Shown: positions 60,704 through 64,000 of the stretch, piece after piece | Layout of the letters: every line of letters begins with the position of its first letter | Position numbering within the stretch: the first letter of the stretch is position 1 | Source of the DNA: Halorubrum vacuolatum | Lineage (GTDB): Archaea > Halobacteriota > Halobacteria > Halobacteriales > Haloferacaceae | Direction of reading: 5' to 3' | Length of the DNA stretch: 64,000 nucleotides | Assembly (NCBI RefSeq): GCF_900188065.1 | Contig: NZ_FZNQ01000006.1 | Coordinates: 95,982 to 159,981 of the forward strand | Position numbers and translations under genes: made by a program | The notes under the pieces: generated by a model | Seen by the model: only the letters and a program-made list of their open reading frames with translations | The model's database searches: none | What the model was told of the DNA's origin: nothing

Positions 60704-61900
60704 GTCATAGCCGTGCGCCTCCAACTCGTCGACGATGTCGGCCGCGTGCTCGGCGTCGTCGGTTTCGAGTTCGAGCTCCAGCTCGGCGGCGTTGACCGCG
60801 ACGTCACGGGACGTCCGGTCGTGGTGGACGGCGTAGACGTTGGCTCCCGCGCGGGCGACGATGGTCGAGACGCGTTCCAACTCACCGGGACGGTCTTTTA
60901 AGTCGATCGTCACCTTCAGGTAGCGACCCATCTGTACCAACCCGTGACGGATCACGGTCGTCAGCCGGTTGAGGTCGATGTTCCCGCCACAGAGCGTCGC
61001 CACGATCGTCTCGTCCGGGTCGTACTCGAACGCCTCCGAGAGGACCGCCGCGAGCGGAACGGCACCCGCGCCCTCCACGAGCGTCTTCGAGCGTTCCAGG
61101 AGCAGCGCGAGCGCGAGCGCGATCTCCCGGTCGTCGACGACGACGACCTCGTCGACGTACTCCTGCATGACCGCGAGCGTCCGCTCGCCGACCGTTCGCG
61201 TCGCGATCCCGTCGGCGATCGTGTCCACGCTGTCGATCGTCCGTCGCTCGCCGGTTCGCAACGAGTCCGCCGCCGTCGACGCGCCCGCCGCCTGCACCCC
61301 GACCACCCGGACGTCGTGGCCGAGTCGCTCCTTTACGGCGACGGCGATCCCCGAGATGAGTCCGCCGCCGCCGATCGGGACGACGACCGTGTCCACGTCG
61401 GGACAGTCGTCGGCCACCTCCAACCCGATCGTCCCCTGGCCGGCCATGACCGTGGGATCGTCGAACGCGTGGACGTAGGTCCGGCCCTGATCGCGTTCGA
61501 GCTCGTGCGCGTGTGCCTGCGCCTCGTCGTAATCGACGCCGTGGAGGACGACGCTCGCGCCGTACCCGCGCGTAGCCTTGACCTTCGAGACGGGGGCGAA
61601 TCGCGGCATCACAACGGTCGCGTCGATGCCCGCCTCCGTGGCGGCGAGTGCGACCCCCTGTGCGTGGTTGCCGGCGCTCGCGGTGACGACGCCCGCGTCG
61701 CGCTCGGCGGATGAGAGCGTCGCGATCCGGTTCATCGCGCCGCGGATCTTGAACGCGCCGGTCCGTTGGAACGTCTCCAATTTGAGGTGAACGTTCGCGT
61801 CGGTCATTTCGGAGAAGGTTCGCGACCGTTCAAGCGGCGTATGACGGGCGACACCGGCGACGCGCTCGCGGGCATCGACGATGTCGGAAAGCGAGAGCAT
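60686..61900 (-). CDS. ilvA: threonine ammonia-lyase (threonine deaminase) with ACT domain
   Basis: 404 residues. PLP-fold type II: PLP-Lys in TGAFKIRGAMNRI (about 51), SAGNHAQGVALAA, the phosphate-binding loop VVVPIGGGGLISGIAVA (about 171-187) and late LCGGNIDLNRL. One C-terminal ACT domain (about 330-404) resembles the catabolic/short biosynthetic type with a single regulatory domain. It converts threonine to 2-oxobutanoate for isoleucine, or degrades threonine. It stands alone here. Confidence 0.9.
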   Translation of the reverse strand: MLSLSDIVDARERVAGVARHTPLERSRTFSEMTDANVHLKLETFQRTGAFKIRGAMNRIATLSSAERDAGVVTASAGNHAQGVALAATEAGIDATVVMPRFAPVSKVKATRGYGASVVLHGVDYDEAQAHAHELERDQGRTYVHAFDDPTVMAGQGTIGLEVADDCPDVDTVVVPIGGGGLISGIAVAVKERLGHDVRVVGVQAAGASTAADSLRTGERRTIDSVDTIADGIATRTVGERTLAVMQEYVDEVVVVDDREIALALALLLERSKTLVEGAGAVPLAAVLSEAFEYDPDETIVATLCGGNIDLNRLTTVIRHGLVQMGRYLKVTIDLKDRPGELERVSTIVARAGANVYAVHHDRTSRDVAVNAAELELELETDDAEHAADIVDELEAHGYDVTITT

Positions 61901-62079
61901 ACCTGTGCCTGAGTCCGGACGGGATTAAAACGAACGCGTCGCTCGCGGCGGATACCGAAGGGGGAAAGGGGGAATGCACGCGTGTGACGTGCAGGTGTAC
62001 GGAGCACCTCCGTGAATAAAAAGGTGGGCCTACCGGAGTGAAAGTGAAATCGGGGGACTGTGCGGGCGTCATCCGCCCG

Positions 62080-62502
62080 TCAGACGGGTGTTGCGGGGTC
62101 GACGCTGACCCGCACATCGGCGCTCGTGAGATACTGATCGACCCGCTTTGGGAAGCCTCCGTTTCCCGGCCACGTCGCGGCCGCGTCGAGGCGGTCGGGG
62201 TCGCCGACGTAGACAACCGCTTCGTCAGGGTAGTTGTCGATATCGCACGCGTCGGCGACCGCAAGCGGCACCGCGACCCGGACGTAGAGCCCATCAGCGA
62301 TCCCCTCGTACCGATCGAGACGCGTCAGCTCCTCGGTCCGGAGGAGCCGGCCCGCCGTCCGACCCCCGGGCGCGAGGGTCGGATGCGCCCCCTCGACGAG
62401 GTGCATCCCCGAGAGGGTCGCCGGGCCGACGAACGCGAACGAGTCGAGCAGCTCGCGAACCCGCTCGGGCGCGGTGAGCGTCCCGTACACGAAGACGTCC
62501 AT
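62080..62502 (-). CDS. gamma-glutamylcyclotransferase-fold (GGACT/AIG2-like) protein
   Basis: 140 residues. DVFVYGTLTAPERV at the start is the family's YGTL substrate loop, followed by LSGMHLVEGAHPTLAP, GRLLRTEELTRLDRYEG with the catalytic Glu region and a closing YVGDPD strand. Members cleave gamma-glutamyl-amine links or related amides. The link to the glutamate-cysteine-ligase-like protein at 12 kb is only a shared metabolite guess. Confidence 0.8.
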   Translation of the reverse strand: MDVFVYGTLTAPERVRELLDSFAFVGPATLSGMHLVEGAHPTLAPGGRTAGRLLRTEELTRLDRYEGIADGLYVRVAVPLAVADACDIDNYPDEAVVYVGDPDRLDAAATWPGNGGFPKRVDQYLTSADVRVSVDPATPV

Positions 62503-62612
62503 GTCACATCCCCGCGAGGGGGCCCAATCAACCTTCGGTCGGATCGGAGCGACCCGTTCGGACGACTACTGAGGGAATATCCACTGGTGAACGGTCTCAA
62601 CTACCATGAGAG

Positions 62613-62723
62613 ATGGCGGAGTTCCGCCGGGCGAGCCACGAACCGGTCAACGTGTTCGAGGTCGACGGGCTCTACCTGTTCAAATACTATGTGCAACGCG
62701 TCCGTCATCCAGCGAACCGTTGA
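62613..62723 (+). pseudogene. 36-codon gene remnant in a 648-nt non-coding stretch
   Basis: The frame MAEFRRASHEPVNVFEVDGL then YLFKYY has strong haloarchaeal codon bias for about 26 codons, then stops early. It looks like the N-terminus of a longer protein with the rest lost. The next 400 nt (to 63150) show another short protein-like stretch around 62735-62827 (AVEQAIQDGATRLTATDGRN) in a different frame, so the area holds broken genes. The gap 62503-63150 has no intact gene. Confidence 0.3.
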
Positions 62724-63150
62724 TGTGTTCAACTGTTTTTTTTCCGACGGATCGGACGGCCGTCGAGCAAGCAATCCAGGATGGGGCAACCCGTCTCACG
62801 GCGACGGACGGACGAAATCCGTTCTGATCCGATCCGATCTGACGCAGGTTCAGCACTTACCGTACACCACCGTGTGCGCACGGCGTTTCTTGACCGACGA
62901 TTCGTCCGAAAGGGGTGGATTCGAGACTCACTCTGCGATGTTCAACGACTTACCGTGGAGCCGGAGGAAACCGGCAGAGATCGACGTATAAACCGTCCCG
63001 CGGATTTTGCGGCCGTCATAAAATGTCTGAAGAGACGGATAAACGGGATGAAAAGTCGGGGACGGTGGTTAATTAACTCGAAGCGAACGCAACGGTCTGG
63101 CGTTTATATAGGGTCGCCAGTCCACGGGGTGAGTGAAGCAGGTGATCCCG

Positions 63151-63396
63151 ATGTCAACGCAATCGTCCCCCTCACTCGTTCCCGCACCGGTGGAAGTCGC
63201 CGCCATGGAGTTTCGCCGACTGACTATCGGTGGCGTCCGAGCTGCCGCCTTCTGGACGGCGGTGTTGCTCCCGCTCGCGTACGTCCCCGCAGCGTACACG
63301 ACAGACGGTGCAGCGGTGCTCCTTGCGCTGTTGGCTCTCCACATGACCTGTGTCGTCATCGGCCACGAACACAACCCTCCAGCTGACCACGAGTGA
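63151..63396 (+). CDS. small haloarchaeal membrane protein
   Basis: 81 residues from ATG 63151, with AGGTGAT 6 nt upstream; a GTG at 63133 lies 26 nt after TTTATATA (63103-63110) and would suit a leaderless mRNA. Two hydrophobic segments, about 32-50 (VRAAAFWTAVLLPLAYVP) and about 57-74 (AAVLLALLALHMTCVVIG), and a short tail with His. It is followed by the DUF7123 gene after 7 nt. No known function. Confidence 0.55.
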   Translation: MSTQSSPSLVPAPVEVAAMEFRRLTIGGVRAAAFWTAVLLPLAYVPAAYTTDGAAVLLALLALHMTCVVIGHEHNPPADHE

Positions 63397-63403
63397 TTTC
63401 AAC

Positions 63404-63682
63404 ATGAGTACCACCGATTCGCCGATCGAGACGGCGACCGAGCAGCAGACACCGACTGAGGGCCGCTCGAAGTCGGAACGCCTCGCCGAGTACCTCCGGC
63501 AAGAGGCGGCCGACGGCGACGCGTACATCAAGGCGAAGTTCATCGCCGACGACGTCGGCCTCTCGCCGAAACAGATCGGCGCGCTCATCGTCCAACTGCA
63601 GGATTCAGTCGCCGATCTCGAGATCGAAAAGTGGTCATACACGGGTGCGACCACGTGGCGGATTTCACACCGACCGAGCTAG
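63404..63682 (+). CDS. DUF7123 family protein
   Basis: 92 residues from ATG 63404. The core SERLAEYLRQEAADGDAYIK, then KAKFIADDVGLSPKQIGALI, then LEIEKWSYTGATTWRIS matches the haloarchaeal DUF7123 family, which has a winged-helix-like pattern and no assigned role. It is 7 nt after the small membrane protein gene and probably co-transcribed with it. Confidence 0.75.
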   Translation: MSTTDSPIETATEQQTPTEGRSKSERLAEYLRQEAADGDAYIKAKFIADDVGLSPKQIGALIVQLQDSVADLEIEKWSYTGATTWRISHRPS

Positions 63683-63905
63683 ACGCCGACAACACGGGAG
63701 CACCTGTGTCACCCCGGATATCTCCTTCAACCCGGGTCCGTTCCTCGGCGGCCTCTATCGCCGTGGACGACCGGTGAAGGGTGGGGTCCGACCGATCGTC
63801 GTTGGCTGTAGGAGGCTCTTTCCCCCACAGCGGAGCAACTCACCCGCTACATTAACGCGACCGATGGACTGTCCGAAACGATAATAAAAACGAATATAAA
63901 TCGTG

Positions 63906-64000
63906 GGCTCTGTTGAAATCCTTCAAGGCTGATACGAGGTCGGTACTGAATACAACGCGCGTATCTCGCACCGAGCAATCTTGAGAACAGAGCAACCGAA
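63906..64000. mobile_element. possible insertion-sequence end at the right edge
   Basis: GGCTCTGTTGAAATCCTT (63906-63923) resembles the terminal inverted repeat of haloarchaeal insertion sequences and is preceded by an AT-rich stretch (from 63878). The element would run out of the window to the right. The 63683-63905 segment before it has no gene. The call rests on a recalled terminal motif and must be checked with the neighbouring sequence. Confidence 0.35.

Overview
The window is haloarchaeal chromosomal DNA (class Halobacteria). The evidence is the high GC with strong GC preference at third codon positions, very acidic proteins, GTG starts, TATA boxes about 25-30 nt before start codons (leaderless transcripts), a Tat signal on a surface protein and on a lipoprotein, a PGF-CTERM-type C-terminal anchor, and several protein families known mainly from haloarchaea (DUF373, DUF5789, DUF7123, conditioned-medium-induced protein 4). 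I see no tRNA or rRNA gene and no CRISPR array. The genus cannot be fixed from the sequence.

Region by region. (1) 1-11.9 kb is an island-like segment, visibly less GC-rich than the rest. It holds two giant, translationally coupled secreted proteins. The upstream one has PKD, PQQ beta-propeller and C-terminal dockerin-like parts; the downstream one has a cohesin-like N-terminus and a PGF-CTERM anchor. A Doc-type toxin gene follows, and two decayed tyrosine-integrase 3' ends flank it. (2) 12.0-17.3 kb holds a glutamate-cysteine-ligase-like protein, a coupled HAD phosphatase/APH-type kinase pair, and small redox proteins (DCC, OsmC). (3) 17.4-21.2 kb is a copper cluster: CopA, a secreted His-rich repeat protein, and a membrane-tethered winged-helix regulator. 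(4) 21.2-26.3 kb is lactate use: LctP permease and a fused FAD/Fe-S D-lactate dehydrogenase. (5) 26.5-33.8 kb is conserved housekeeping: a COG2108-like radical SAM protein, DUF373, membrane proteins, DUF5789, DUF302 and GatB. (6) 34.1-37.9 kb is a TctCBA tripartite tricarboxylate transporter. (7) 38.0-43.7 kb holds a PRTase and HD nucleotidase, a YeiH-type exporter with a 56-residue partner, an ABC exporter, KDPG aldolase and a cupin. (8) 43.8-47.8 kb holds citramalate synthase and a biotin ECF transporter (BioY, EcfA, EcfT) preceded by a BirA-type operator. (9) 47.9-57.9 kb holds Cmi4, an orphan Cas4-like protein, CysS, a two-domain CbiX with a DR2241-type Fe-S protein, proline dehydrogenase, DUF502 and a trehalose-synthase-like GH13 enzyme. 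(10) 57.9-64 kb holds a soluble chemotaxis transducer fused to a UgpB-like binding domain, threonine deaminase, a GGACT-fold protein, decayed DNA, DUF7123, and a possible IS end at the right edge.

Functionally the window describes a heterotrophic halophile that takes up lactate, tricarboxylates, proline and biotin, makes isoleucine through threonine deaminase and possibly citramalate, and handles copper. The most unusual items are the transducer-UgpB fusion, the coupled cohesin/dockerin surface pair, the BirA-type operator placed over the bioY TATA box, and the copper cluster with its palindromic control region.
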